NCBI GenBank assembly: GCA_031549285.1
Contig: JAVBPZ010000002.1
Span: forward strand, 1-64,000
Length of the DNA stretch: 64,000 nt
Direction: 5' to 3'
DNA from: JAAYCI01 sp031549285
GTDB lineage: Bacteria; Bacillota; Clostridia; Oscillospirales; Ruminococcaceae
Shown here: piece after piece, positions 49,889-59,150 of the stretch
Layout of the letters: every line of letters begins with the position of its first letter
Position numbering within the stretch: position 1 is the stretch's first letter
Notes under the pieces: generated by a model
Told to the model about the DNA's origin: nothing
Database searches by the model: none
Seen by the model: only the letters and a program-made list of their open reading frames with translations
Made by a program: the position numbers and the translations under genes

Positions 49889-51529
49889 ATGCCTTTTTTT
49901 GCTGCCGCCGGCGCTGCTGCCGGCACGCCTGGCGTACTGGATGGCATCGGTACTTCTTTGCAGTCCATTACCACCGGCTGGGAAATGTCCTTTCCCGCGG
50001 TGCATTTCCTGCTGTTTCTGCCGGTGGCGGTGGGGGCTTATTTTTTGTTTCCCCCGCGGTTTCGGCGGGCATGGCTGCTGCTGTGCAGCTATTACTTTTA
50101 CTTTTTTGCGGCGCCAAAATACCTGATTGTACTGATAAACGCCACCTGCTTCACCTACCTGGCCGGCCGGTTACTTGGCCGCGTCCGCTCACTTGCCGCT
50201 AAACGCGTTTCGCTTGCCGCCGGAATTGTGGGTCTGGTGGCCGGGCTATCTTTATTCAAATACAGCGGCCCGCTGGCGGATGTATTGACCCCGTTTTTTG
50301 CCCGCATCAACATCGATTACCATGGCGGGTTTTTCGTCACCGCCGCCGCGGTGGGCATCAGCTTTTACACCTTTACCGCCATCGGTTATCTCATTGACAC
50401 CTACCGTGGGGATATTCCCGCCGAGAAAAACCTGCTTACCTTTGCGCTGTTTTTGGGCTTTTTCCCCAGCGTTATCTCCGGGCCTATCTCCCGCGCAGGG
50501 GATTTGATTCCCCAGCTGAACGACACCACCCGCCGCTTCAACCCGCAAACCGCCGCCGATGCCCTGCGTCTGATGGCAATTGGCTTTTTCAAAAAGCTGG
50601 CGGTGGCAGATACCCTTGCGGTGTTTACCGGCGCCATTTACGACAACCTGCCGGCGTATTCCGGCCTCACGCTTACCTACGCCGCCGTCGCGTTTGCGTT
50701 GCAGCTGTATTTCGATTTTTCCGGCTATTCCGACATTGCGCTGGGCACCGCGCAGCTGCTGGGCATCCGGTTGCCGCAAAACTTTAACACGCCCTATTTC
50801 TCCACCAACTTTTCCGGGCTTTGGGCCCGGTGGCACATGTCGCTGTCCAGCTGGCTGCAGGACTATATCTTCACCCCCCTGGTGTGGAGCCGCTGGCCGG
50901 AAAAACTGCCCATCATTGGCAAACGCGCAAAAAATCCACCGGTGTTGTCGTCTTTGTTCCTTGTTTTTCTGGTTTCTGGGTTGTGGCACGGGGATACTCT
51001 CTGTTTTATTGTGTGGGGTTTATTACAGGGAGTATTCAGAATTGGCGAGGAACTGCTGCACCGCGTTGCCGGCAAACCCAAAAAACACCCCACGCTGCCC
51101 AGCCGCATAGGCAAAACGGCGGTGGTCATGGTGCTCTGGGTGGAAAGCCTGGTGTTGTTTCGGGTGGGCATGCTGCCCGGCGGCACTCTCGGGACCGCCG
51201 CGTCGGCGCTGTGGCGCCAGTTTACGAACCTTTCCCTGTCCCAAACCTGGGCGGACATTTATAGCGCCGTTTACACCGGGTTTTTCAGCAAAAATATACT
51301 GGTCCTTGCCTTTATCGCCTTCTCCTTCGTTTGCCTGGCGGCGGCACTGTGGGCCGACTGGGCCCAGTGCTTTAAGCTGAAGGGTGCCAGCCTGGCCACC
51401 GGCCTGGCGGCGCTGCGGCCCCGGCTGCGGTGGACGGTGTATTTCCTGTTGGTGCTGGGCTGCTTTGCGGCGTTTTTGGCCCAAAGCGGTGGCTTTGGCG
51501 GCGCCAGCTTTTTATACGGAGGGTTTTAA
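49889..51529 (+). CDS. MBOAT family O-acyltransferase (AlgI/DltB-like)
   Basis: A 546-residue membrane protein starting MPFFAAAGAAAGTPGVLDGI, with AAAAGGAG upstream. Multiple hydrophobic segments; SYYFYFFAAPKYLIVLINAT, KYSGPLADVL, VGISFYTFTAIGYLIDTYRG, FPSVISGPISRAGDLIPQLN, QLYFDFSGYSDIALGTAQLL, NFNTPYFSTNFSGLWARWHM and the catalytic-histidine motif VSGLWHGD (H367) define the AlgI-type MBOAT group. It moves an acyl (usually acetyl) group across the membrane for transfer to a polysaccharide, with the SGNH-like protein encoded 3 bp downstream as partner. Confidence 0.95.
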   Translation: MPFFAAAGAAAGTPGVLDGIGTSLQSITTGWEMSFPAVHFLLFLPVAVGAYFLFPPRFRRAWLLLCSYYFYFFAAPKYLIVLINATCFTYLAGRLLGRVRSLAAKRVSLAAGIVGLVAGLSLFKYSGPLADVLTPFFARINIDYHGGFFVTAAAVGISFYTFTAIGYLIDTYRGDIPAEKNLLTFALFLGFFPSVISGPISRAGDLIPQLNDTTRRFNPQTAADALRLMAIGFFKKLAVADTLAVFTGAIYDNLPAYSGLTLTYAAVAFALQLYFDFSGYSDIALGTAQLLGIRLPQNFNTPYFSTNFSGLWARWHMSLSSWLQDYIFTPLVWSRWPEKLPIIGKRAKNPPVLSSLFLVFLVSGLWHGDTLCFIVWGLLQGVFRIGEELLHRVAGKPKKHPTLPSRIGKTAVVMVLWVESLVLFRVGMLPGGTLGTAASALWRQFTNLSLSQTWADIYSAVYTGFFSKNILVLAFIAFSFVCLAAALWADWAQCFKLKGASLATGLAALRPRLRWTVYFLLVLGCFAAFLAQSGGFGGASFLYGGF

Positions 51530-51532
51530 CAC

Positions 51533-52498
51533 ATGAAAAAATTACTCCGTAACATTGCCATTCTGCTGTTGCCCATTCTGCTATACTATGCCGTTTTTCT
51601 GGCGCTGGAGCCAAACAACTACTTCGGCCTGCGCGCTGAAACGCCCACCGGCGCGGCCATCGGGACCCTGCGTGCGTATGAGCGCGACCCCAAAAACCGC
51701 ATCATTTTGGGTGATTCCCGCATGGCGCACTTCGACATGGACCTGGTAAACTCTGTCGCTGGCGGCGCAGAATATGCGAACCTGTCTTTCATGGGCGCAT
51801 CGCTGGAGGAAGAGCTGGACCGGCTGGACTGGGTGCTGGAAAACAACCCGGATTTGGAAGAAGTGGTGTTTGGCCTGTCTTTTTACACGCTGAACCAAAA
51901 CTATGGCGCCAGCCGCACCGATGGCATAGAAATGGCGCTGCACAATCCATTTGTGTATATGACCAACCTCAGCTTTAACCTGGAAACGCTGGAGCAGCTG
52001 TCCTTTTTCCTGCAGGGGAAGGCGCTGTACGGCGGCAGCGCCGAAACGAGCGACCCGGCCACCTATGAGTATGTTCCCTACGCAGGAAGGGACGGCGCCG
52101 GCGAAACCCAAATGATTCGCCAAGATATCGTCGAGTACATCGACCTGATCTCGGTTTACACGGAAAACTGGCAGCTGAACACCGCACAGCTGGACCGCCT
52201 CTTTGCCAGCATCACCACCTGCGCCCAGCGAGGCATCCTGTTCGTGGTGGTGCTTCCGCCCATGCACTCGGCCATTATGGAGTATTCCGTGCGCGCAAAC
52301 GGCATAGAAGAAACCATGCTGACCGACGTGATTGCCCCCCTGCGGGCAAGCCCTGCCGTGGTGTTGGATTATGAATTCACTGACCGTCCGGATTTTGCCG
52401 ACGACATGTTCTATGACGGCTTTCACCTGGACGCACAGCGCGGCCTGCCGGAGTGGACCGAGATGCTGTTTGGCGCCATTCGCGACAACCAAACGTAA
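51533..52498 (+). CDS. SGNH-like O-acylation partner of the MBOAT protein
   Basis: A 321-residue protein starting MKKLLRNIAILLLPILLYYA, with an uncleaved N-terminal hydrophobic segment (residues 6-25), so anchored and outward-facing. IILGDSRMAHFD carries the nucleophile (S62) and MFYDGFHLDAQRGLPEWTEM carries the Asp-His pair (D295, H298). This is the layout of AlgX/AlgJ/DltD-like and OAFB partner proteins that finish acyl transfer to the glycan. The start is 3 bp after the MBOAT stop (with GGAGGG overlapping that stop), so the pair is tightly coupled. Confidence 0.85.
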   Translation: MKKLLRNIAILLLPILLYYAVFLALEPNNYFGLRAETPTGAAIGTLRAYERDPKNRIILGDSRMAHFDMDLVNSVAGGAEYANLSFMGASLEEELDRLDWVLENNPDLEEVVFGLSFYTLNQNYGASRTDGIEMALHNPFVYMTNLSFNLETLEQLSFFLQGKALYGGSAETSDPATYEYVPYAGRDGAGETQMIRQDIVEYIDLISVYTENWQLNTAQLDRLFASITTCAQRGILFVVVLPPMHSAIMEYSVRANGIEETMLTDVIAPLRASPAVVLDYEFTDRPDFADDMFYDGFHLDAQRGLPEWTEMLFGAIRDNQT

Positions 52499-52647
52499 AC
52501 CAATCCTATGCCGGCCAATTCATTTTCCACAAATCTTGCCGCTTTTCCCGGGTCCTTTCCCGCCGCACCGCATTCCGCCACTGTGCGCGTCACCGCGGCC
52601 AGGATCCATCTGTACATAACAAATATAAAATGGAGTACCCTTTTATT

Positions 52648-53937
52648 ATGAAACCCAATACAGCCACACCCGCTCCCATAAACTGGAAGCGCAACACCGC
52701 CATTTTCCTCCTCAGCCAGGGCGTTTCCCTGTTTGGCTCGGCGCTGGTGCAGTACGCCATCACCTGGTATATTACTCTGTCCACCGGGTCCGGCGCGTAC
52801 ATGACCCTGTCCATCGTGTTTGGCATTCTGCCCACCTTTTTCCTCTCACCCTTCGCGGGTGTGTGGGCCGACCGCTACAACCGCAAACTGCTCATCATTC
52901 TGGCGGACGGCGGCATAGCGCTGTGCACGCTGGGGGTAGCGGTGCTGTTCCTGCTGGGGTACGAAAGCATCTGGCTGCTGTTTGGCGCGCTGGCCTTCCG
53001 GGCGCTGGGCGCCGCGGTGCAAACACCCTGTGTGGGTGCCATGCTGCCGGACATGGTGCCGGAGGAACACCTGACCCGCGTGAACGGCATTAACAGCAGC
53101 ATGCTTTCGCTGCTAAACCTGCTGGCCCCCATCCTCAGCGCCTCGCTCATGACCTTCCTGCCCATCGGCCGCATCTTTTTCATCGATGTGTTCACCGCCG
53201 TCATCGGCATCGGCATCATGCTATTTTTCTTTCAGCTGCCGGCCAGCCGCAAGCAAAAAACCCCCGAAACCGAAACCGCCCGCAACTATTTTCATGACAT
53301 GAAGCTGGGCTTTCAGTATATCTTCAAGCACCCCTACCTGCGCAACTTTTTCGCCTTTTGCATCCTGTTCTTTTTCATGATGGCGCCGGTGGCATTCTTA
53401 ACGCCACTGCAAATTGTGCGGGTATGGGGCGAGGAAGTATGGCGGCTGTCCGCGCTGGAGGTTTCTTTTGCGGTAGGCATGCTGGCCGGCGGGCTGCTGG
53501 TCTCGGTTTGGGGCGGGCTGAAAAACCGGGTGCATACCATCGCCGCCGCCGCCTTTGGCATGGGCGCCTGCACCATCGCGCTCAGCTTCCCCTTTAATTT
53601 TTGGATATACCTCGGCTTCATGGCCATCTTCGGCATCCTCATGCCCTTCCTGAACACCGCCGCCATGGTGCTGCTGCAGGAACGGGTGGACCCGGACTAT
53701 ATCGGCCGCATCTTTGGTGTAATGACCATGATCAATACCAGCATGATGCCCGCCGGCATGCTGCTGTTTGGCCCGCTGGCCGATGCGGTTCAAATAGAGT
53801 GGCTGCTGCTGCCCACCGGTGCGGTTATGCTGGCCGGGGCGCTGGTCATGAACCGGAACAAACCCCTGTTGCTGGCCGGGGCGCCAAAACCAAAATTACC
53901 TGCCGAAAAACAGGATACCTCCAACACCAATCAATAG
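52648..53937 (+). CDS. MFS transporter
   Basis: A 429-residue protein starting MKPNTATPAPINWKRNTAIF at 52648, with TGGAGT upstream (an in-frame ATG lies at 52630). Twelve hydrophobic segments are predicted by eye. The loop 2-3 motif GVWADRYNRKLLIILADGGI and the VNGINSSMLSLLNLLAPILS segment fit the macrolide/multidrug efflux MFS_3 subfamily. Substrate unknown; in this operon a sugar, lipid intermediate or antibiotic could be exported. Confidence 0.92.
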   Translation: MKPNTATPAPINWKRNTAIFLLSQGVSLFGSALVQYAITWYITLSTGSGAYMTLSIVFGILPTFFLSPFAGVWADRYNRKLLIILADGGIALCTLGVAVLFLLGYESIWLLFGALAFRALGAAVQTPCVGAMLPDMVPEEHLTRVNGINSSMLSLLNLLAPILSASLMTFLPIGRIFFIDVFTAVIGIGIMLFFFQLPASRKQKTPETETARNYFHDMKLGFQYIFKHPYLRNFFAFCILFFFMMAPVAFLTPLQIVRVWGEEVWRLSALEVSFAVGMLAGGLLVSVWGGLKNRVHTIAAAAFGMGACTIALSFPFNFWIYLGFMAIFGILMPFLNTAAMVLLQERVDPDYIGRIFGVMTMINTSMMPAGMLLFGPLADAVQIEWLLLPTGAVMLAGALVMNRNKPLLLAGAPKPKLPAEKQDTSNTNQ

Positions 53938-53947
53938 GAGCCATACT

Positions 53948-55333
53948 ATGCCGCTGGATTTCTTGATTTTATACGAGCATGTGGTGCGCGAATATGAAAG
54001 CTGTCTGCTGTTGCAGGCAGAGCTGCACCGCCGGGGTTACTCGGCGGACATTCGCCAGCTGCTGGATGTCAAGAAACTGAAATACTTCACCTGGAAAAAG
54101 CCGGCGGTGCTGGTGGCCAGCTGCCTGTATGACAACGAGGGCCTGAACAGCCACGTGTACAACAACGTAGGCCGCCTGAACAAGGTTGTAAACCTGCACT
54201 GGGAGCAAATGCTCTCCGACACACAGGAACAGGAAGCCTGGTTTAATTTTAAGGACAACGCAAAAAAGTGCATGCAAACCTGCTGGGGAGAAAGTACCCG
54301 CCGGCGACTGGTCGCGCACGGCGTCCCCGAAAAAAATGCGCCGGTTACCGGCGCCGTGATGATGGATTTCCTGCGGCCGGAGTTCACTGGATATTTCGAA
54401 AGCAAGGCCCAGCTATACCGGCGGCACGGGCTGGACGAACAAAAACCCTTGTGGCTGTACATTTCCAGCTTTGGCTATGCCTCCATGTCGGAAACCGAGG
54501 TAAAAGAACTTTCCGACATGGCCGGTACGGACTTTGCCGCTTTTGCCGCGGTGAACCGCACCAGCATGGACGCCACCCTGGCCTGGTTCGACCGGTACCT
54601 CTCCGCCCACCCAGAGGTACAGCTGGTGTACCGCCGCCACCCCAGCGAATGGAACTGTCCGGCGCTGGCGGCACTGGCGGAAAAACACCCCGGCTTCCAC
54701 GTAATTTTCGAGGACAGCGTGAAACAGTGGATCACCGCCGCAGACAACATTTTTATCTGGATGAGCACCGCTATTGCCGAAGTATACTTCGCCGGAAAAA
54801 CCTGCCATATCCTGCGGCCGGAGGCCATTCCGCACCAGTTCGACCCGGTGATTTATAAAGACGCGCGCTGCCTGACGACATATGAAGCATTTGCGGCCGC
54901 GGCGGACGAAAATGCCGCGGCGCAGGGGGGCGCAGGCGCCCCCAAAAACGGCGGCGCCACCACCTCCGAAAGCACCTTTCCCATCGCGCCGGCGGTGATA
55001 GAGGGATACTTCAGCCATACCGGCACCCCCGCCTACCGGCGGGTGGCGGACCTGCTGGAAGATGTGTACAAGAACCCACCACGGGACCTTCCCTTCAGCG
55101 ACGGCTACACCCCACACTTCAACTGGCTGAAATGCTTCGCGCTTATGGGGGTTCACCTGCTGTTCGCGCTGCGCATAGACCCTGCCAAATGGAAGCTCTT
55201 CCCAAAATTTTCCGCCTTTGCCGGGCGCATTTACGGCTATATCGCAAAAGCCCACATGCCCAAAAAGCAGGCCGAAGCCATGCGCCAAAAAATACTGCCG
55301 TTTGTGGCAGCACCGGCCACAAATAAGGAGTGA
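53948..55333 (+). CDS. surface carbohydrate biosynthesis protein (GT-B-like)
   Basis: A 461-residue protein starting MPLDFLILYEHVVREYESCL, with AGGAG upstream. The text fits a family I know from surface-polysaccharide regions with this name: an N-terminal ILYEHVVREYESCLLLQAEL segment, CLYDNEGLNSHVYNNVGRLN, VVNLHWEQMLSDTQ, and a C-terminal nucleotide-sugar-binding half (VQLVYRRHPSEWNCPALAAL, IFIWMSTAIAEVYFAGKTCH). The fold resembles CDP-glycerol glycerophosphotransferases and other GT-B enzymes. No signal peptide or membrane helix. It is 10 bp after the MFS gene. Confidence 0.78.
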   Translation: MPLDFLILYEHVVREYESCLLLQAELHRRGYSADIRQLLDVKKLKYFTWKKPAVLVASCLYDNEGLNSHVYNNVGRLNKVVNLHWEQMLSDTQEQEAWFNFKDNAKKCMQTCWGESTRRRLVAHGVPEKNAPVTGAVMMDFLRPEFTGYFESKAQLYRRHGLDEQKPLWLYISSFGYASMSETEVKELSDMAGTDFAAFAAVNRTSMDATLAWFDRYLSAHPEVQLVYRRHPSEWNCPALAALAEKHPGFHVIFEDSVKQWITAADNIFIWMSTAIAEVYFAGKTCHILRPEAIPHQFDPVIYKDARCLTTYEAFAAAADENAAAQGGAGAPKNGGATTSESTFPIAPAVIEGYFSHTGTPAYRRVADLLEDVYKNPPRDLPFSDGYTPHFNWLKCFALMGVHLLFALRIDPAKWKLFPKFSAFAGRIYGYIAKAHMPKKQAEAMRQKILPFVAAPATNKE

Positions 55334-55338
55334 ACCCC

Positions 55339-56832
55339 ATGTCTCAATCTACGGCCCCAGCCACCGCTGTAAAAAGCGACACCGCCGAACAGTTCGTCGG
55401 CTCGGTGTTTAAGTTTTCCATCTCTACCGTTGCTAACATCTGTATCTATGGACTGTCGCTGTTGCTCATAAACTTTTTCGTCTCGCACGAGGTGCAGGGC
55501 CAGATGGGCCTGTTCACCAGCTACACCAATACCATCATGACCATCGCTATTTTGGGGCTGGACCAGGCGTTTACCCGCTTTTTCCACGAACCGCCAAACG
55601 GCCTATCCTCCAATGGTTTGTTCCGCATTTGTTTTTACTTTTCCAGCGCGGCGCTGCTTCTGGGCGGCGCCATATGCAGCACCCTGCTGCTAACCCCCAT
55701 GTACAACCTCATCGGGTTTTCCATGGTAGGCAAGGGGGTTATTCCGCTGGTGTTCATGAATGCGCTGTTCTTCATGTTTGCCAGATACTTCAATACGCTG
55801 TACCGCATGGAAATGAACGTGAAAATCTACACCATCCAAAGTGTGCTGATGCAGTTTTTCTACAAGCTGTTTTACCTGGTGGGCGCCCTGTTCGGGTTTG
55901 AAACCCCCCTGCCCGCCATGATTTTTTGCAGCCTGCTGGGCCTGGGCAGCCTGGCGCTGGTGTTTTGCCTTTTGCGGCGGCGGGCGCTGCGCCCTCGGCT
56001 AAAGGAATTTCGCCCGGCCAGCTATAAATCGATACTGCCGTACGGCCTGGCGGTGGCGCCCACGGCGGTGTTTGTGGTGCTTAACGGCGCCATCCCGCTG
56101 TCCTTCATCACCAATATCATCGGCGAGGCTGAGGCCGGCGTGTATTCTTACGCCTATGCCCTTTCAAACGTCGTCACCCTTATTCAGGGCGGTTTTGCTT
56201 CGTTCTGGGCCGCCTACATGTTCAAAAACTACAAGACACAAAAGGTGCGCATCATGCGCGTGCATGACTATTTGAACTTTATCATCCTGGTATTTTTCGC
56301 GTTCCTGGTGGCCGCCGAGGATTTAATCTTCCTGGTGCTGGCAAACTATCGGGACGCGCTACCCATCTTCCCGCTGGTCATGCTCAGCGCGGTCTCCACC
56401 ATTTTGTGCGAAACCACTGTATATGGCAATGCCATCGCCCGCAAACCCATCTTCGACACCATTGGCATTGGCATTTCGTTTATCATCAATGTTTCGCTGT
56501 GCGTTTTGATGATTGGCCCGCTAAATATGGGCCTGTTTGGCGCGGCGCTGGCGGTGGCCATTGCGGACTTTGCCATGTACCTGTTCCGCACCATCATTGC
56601 CCAGCGGTTCTACCGCACCATCCGGTTCCCCGTGAAAACCACCATGGCCATACTGGTGGCGATAGCACTGACCGCCGCCGGCACCGTGTTTGCGTACCAG
56701 TTCCTCATTAAGCTGATCTGCGCGACCGCCGCCATCGTCATTTACTGCCTGATGTACCGCGCGGAGTTTTTGCGGTTTTGGCAACTGGGCGTCAGTATTC
56801 TGAAAAGTTTGTTCCTCCGGCGCAAAGCATGA
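55339..56832 (+). CDS. polysaccharide flippase (Wzx/MATE-like)
   Basis: A 497-residue protein starting MSQSTAPATAVKSDTAEQFV, with AAGGAG eight bases upstream. About fourteen hydrophobic segments; FKFSISTVANICIYGLSLLL, TSYTNTIMTIAILGLDQAFT, a YSYAYALSNVVTLIQGGFAS segment and GIGISFIINVSLCVLMIGPL are typical of the oligosaccharide flippase superfamily. It would move the undecaprenol-linked repeat unit made by the neighbouring enzymes to the outer face. This is a second export route distinct from the ABC system at 30-32 kb. Confidence 0.92.
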   Translation: MSQSTAPATAVKSDTAEQFVGSVFKFSISTVANICIYGLSLLLINFFVSHEVQGQMGLFTSYTNTIMTIAILGLDQAFTRFFHEPPNGLSSNGLFRICFYFSSAALLLGGAICSTLLLTPMYNLIGFSMVGKGVIPLVFMNALFFMFARYFNTLYRMEMNVKIYTIQSVLMQFFYKLFYLVGALFGFETPLPAMIFCSLLGLGSLALVFCLLRRRALRPRLKEFRPASYKSILPYGLAVAPTAVFVVLNGAIPLSFITNIIGEAEAGVYSYAYALSNVVTLIQGGFASFWAAYMFKNYKTQKVRIMRVHDYLNFIILVFFAFLVAAEDLIFLVLANYRDALPIFPLVMLSAVSTILCETTVYGNAIARKPIFDTIGIGISFIINVSLCVLMIGPLNMGLFGAALAVAIADFAMYLFRTIIAQRFYRTIRFPVKTTMAILVAIALTAAGTVFAYQFLIKLICATAAIVIYCLMYRAEFLRFWQLGVSILKSLFLRRKA

Positions 56833-56884
56833 TACAATAGGCATGTCTGAATATCTATCCAGGCCAAATAGAGGGGGCTGCCAT

Positions 56885-58015
56885 ATGAAATACTGCACGA
56901 AATGTACCATGCCGGACACCCGGCCCGGCATCACCTTTGACGACGCGGGCGTTTGTACCGCCTGCCGCCATTATGAACACCGGAGCGAGGTGGACTGGGC
57001 CGCGCGCCAGGCCGAGCTGAAAGCCCTGTGTGACAAATACCGCGGCATGAACGGCCCCGGCGGGTACGACTGCGCCGTGGCGGCCAGCGGCGGTAAAGAC
57101 AGCCATTTTCAGGTGTATTACCTGAAAGAAGTCATGGGCATGAACCCCATTTTGTTCTCGGTAGAGGACAACTTTCCCATGACCGACGCCGGCGTGTACA
57201 ACCTGAAAAACATCAGCGAGGAGTTTGGCTGCACCATCATTTCCTGCAAGCCAAACATAAAGGCGCAGAAGATTTTGATGCGCCGCTTCTTTGAAAAATA
57301 CGGCAAGCCTACCTGGTATGTGGACCGGCTGATCTACACCTTCCCGCTGCACATGGCGGCGAAGTTTAACACACCGTTTTTGTGTTATGGCGAAAACGTC
57401 AGCTTTGAGTACGGGGGCAATGCCGACGCCGAAACCTACAGCGCCAAAAGCCAGATTCAAAACGGCGTGGCGGTGGACATGCCCATGGCGGAGCTGCTGG
57501 GCGGCGGCGTCACTGAAAACGACCTGAGCCTGACCCTGGCCCCGCCGGCCGAGGAACTGGACAAGCTGGATCCGTTTTACCTCTCGTATTTTCTGCCGTG
57601 GAACTCTTTTTACAATTACCAGTTTTCCAAAAGCCGCGGCTTTCACGACCTGACGCACGAGTGGGACCGCACCCACCACGCGGAAAACTTTGACCAAATA
57701 GACTCCCGCGCGTACCTAGTGCACTCCTGGCTGAAATACCCGAAGTTTGGCCACGCCGCCGCCACCGACTATACCGCGCGGTACATCCGCTATGGCCTGC
57801 TTACCCGGGAGGCCGCCATCCCCATTATCAAAGAAAAAGACGGCGCGCTGGACCCGCTGTGCGTACGGGATTTCTGCCACTTCTGCGGCTATACCGAGAC
57901 GGAATTCTGGGCAATCATAGACAAATTTTACAACCCGGACCTGTTCTATAAGGATGACTTTGGCCGGTGGATGCTGAAGGAACCTATCTGGCAGCAGAAC
58001 GAACGCAGGCTGTAG
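56885..58015 (+). CDS. N-acetyl sugar amidotransferase (PseA/WbpG-like)
   Basis: A 376-residue protein starting MKYCTKCTMPDTRPGITFDD at 56885, with AGAGGGGGC upstream. C4, C7, C24 and C27 form a zinc-ribbon-like CxxC pair, and SGGKDS (68-73) is the PP-loop that adenylates the substrate. WYVDRLIYTFPLHMAAKFNT and the C-terminal FCHFCGYTETEFWAIIDKFY are family features. Such enzymes turn an N-acetyl into an acetamidino group, as on pseudaminic or legionaminic acid. WbpG-type enzymes receive ammonia from HisH/HisF-like partners, which are not in this window. Confidence 0.93.
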   Translation: MKYCTKCTMPDTRPGITFDDAGVCTACRHYEHRSEVDWAARQAELKALCDKYRGMNGPGGYDCAVAASGGKDSHFQVYYLKEVMGMNPILFSVEDNFPMTDAGVYNLKNISEEFGCTIISCKPNIKAQKILMRRFFEKYGKPTWYVDRLIYTFPLHMAAKFNTPFLCYGENVSFEYGGNADAETYSAKSQIQNGVAVDMPMAELLGGGVTENDLSLTLAPPAEELDKLDPFYLSYFLPWNSFYNYQFSKSRGFHDLTHEWDRTHHAENFDQIDSRAYLVHSWLKYPKFGHAAATDYTARYIRYGLLTREAAIPIIKEKDGALDPLCVRDFCHFCGYTETEFWAIIDKFYNPDLFYKDDFGRWMLKEPIWQQNERRL

Positions 58016-58034
58016 TGCGAAAGGCGGGTAGGCC

Positions 58035-59150
58035 GTGACCAACCTCTACTTTGAAGAACTGATGGCGGAGTTTGGCTGTAAAAGCATTCGGGAAACAGCT
58101 TTCGGCGCCGCCGAGGGCTTCCCCTACAGCGCGGAACTTTTGGCCGCGGGCGAAAAGCCCCGCATGGCCGTTCGCTTTTTGCTGGACGCCCCCGCCGCGC
58201 CGGCACTGCCTATTTTAAAGCAAAACCCCATACCGTACATCCAGTGGAAGGCGGAGGACAACGTGCTGCTGGGCAACATAAAGGTCCCCAGTGATTTTTA
58301 CGCGAAGGTCGCGATACGAATGCTGCTGTCGGCGGGAACCCGCGCGCTGCCGCAGGCGGGCCTGGCACCACCGCACACCTGCCCGTTGTGCGGGCAGCCG
58401 CACTGCGATACCTATGCCTACCTGAACAGCGAATACCGCGAAACCCACGCCCGCTGCCTGGCAGACAAGCTGGACTTGCCGGATAAGGACTATACCCCAC
58501 CGGTGGTTATCCGCGGCAACTACGTCACCGGCATCATCGGGGCGTTGCTGGGCGCCATTCTGGGCGCCATTCCCATCTGGGCGCTGGCGCTTTCGCGCGG
58601 GCGGGTATACTCGGCCTTTTATGCGTTCATCCCCATCCTCAGCACATTAATGTTCCGCCTGTTCCGGGGCAAAGCCCGGCGCAACTACGCGGGGCTGGCG
58701 GTGTTTGTGCCCTCGGTGGCCATGGCGTTTGTGTTGGAACAAATCTGGTATTGGATCGTCCAGGCCGATGCGTCACCTTATCCCATCAGCCTGTGGCAAA
58801 CCATGGCGCAGTATATCCGGTACAATTCCTTTGGTTCCGCTGTATACCCCATGCTGTTCCCGCTGGCATTTCTTATTGCTGGCTTTTTCCCCGCCGCGGT
58901 GGTGCTGCGGCAGTATGCGGCGCATGGGCAGGAAAAGCAGCGAACGGTTCGTGGCGCGCCATATGTGCGGGATAGCGCACAGCCAATAAACCCGGCAGAC
59001 ACGCCGGAAACAGACACAGCGGCAGATACCTCCGCTGCCGGGGCGGCGAAAGATTCTGCCAAGGCCGACGGCACGGCATATAACGGCGCCACTTCCGCAG
59101 GCCCGGACGCCACCGCACCGCAGCAGGAAACCACCGAGGTGCAGCCGTGA
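58035..59150 (+). CDS. membrane protein with a Cys/His motif, unknown function
   Basis: A 371-residue protein from a GTG start with GGGTAGG upstream. Residues 1-115 are soluble; then CPLCGQPHCDTYAYLNSEYR (119-138) and a following HARC form a likely zinc site. Residues about 165-305 hold four hydrophobic segments with IIGALLGAILGAIPIWALAL and a tail (310-371) that is Asp/Ala/Thr-rich and disordered. Similar layouts occur in uncharacterised Clostridia proteins. It overlaps the next gene (GTGA) and follows the amidotransferase by 19 bp. Confidence 0.75.
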   Translation: MTNLYFEELMAEFGCKSIRETAFGAAEGFPYSAELLAAGEKPRMAVRFLLDAPAAPALPILKQNPIPYIQWKAEDNVLLGNIKVPSDFYAKVAIRMLLSAGTRALPQAGLAPPHTCPLCGQPHCDTYAYLNSEYRETHARCLADKLDLPDKDYTPPVVIRGNYVTGIIGALLGAILGAIPIWALALSRGRVYSAFYAFIPILSTLMFRLFRGKARRNYAGLAVFVPSVAMAFVLEQIWYWIVQADASPYPISLWQTMAQYIRYNSFGSAVYPMLFPLAFLIAGFFPAAVVLRQYAAHGQEKQRTVRGAPYVRDSAQPINPADTPETDTAADTSAAGAAKDSAKADGTAYNGATSAGPDATAPQQETTEVQP

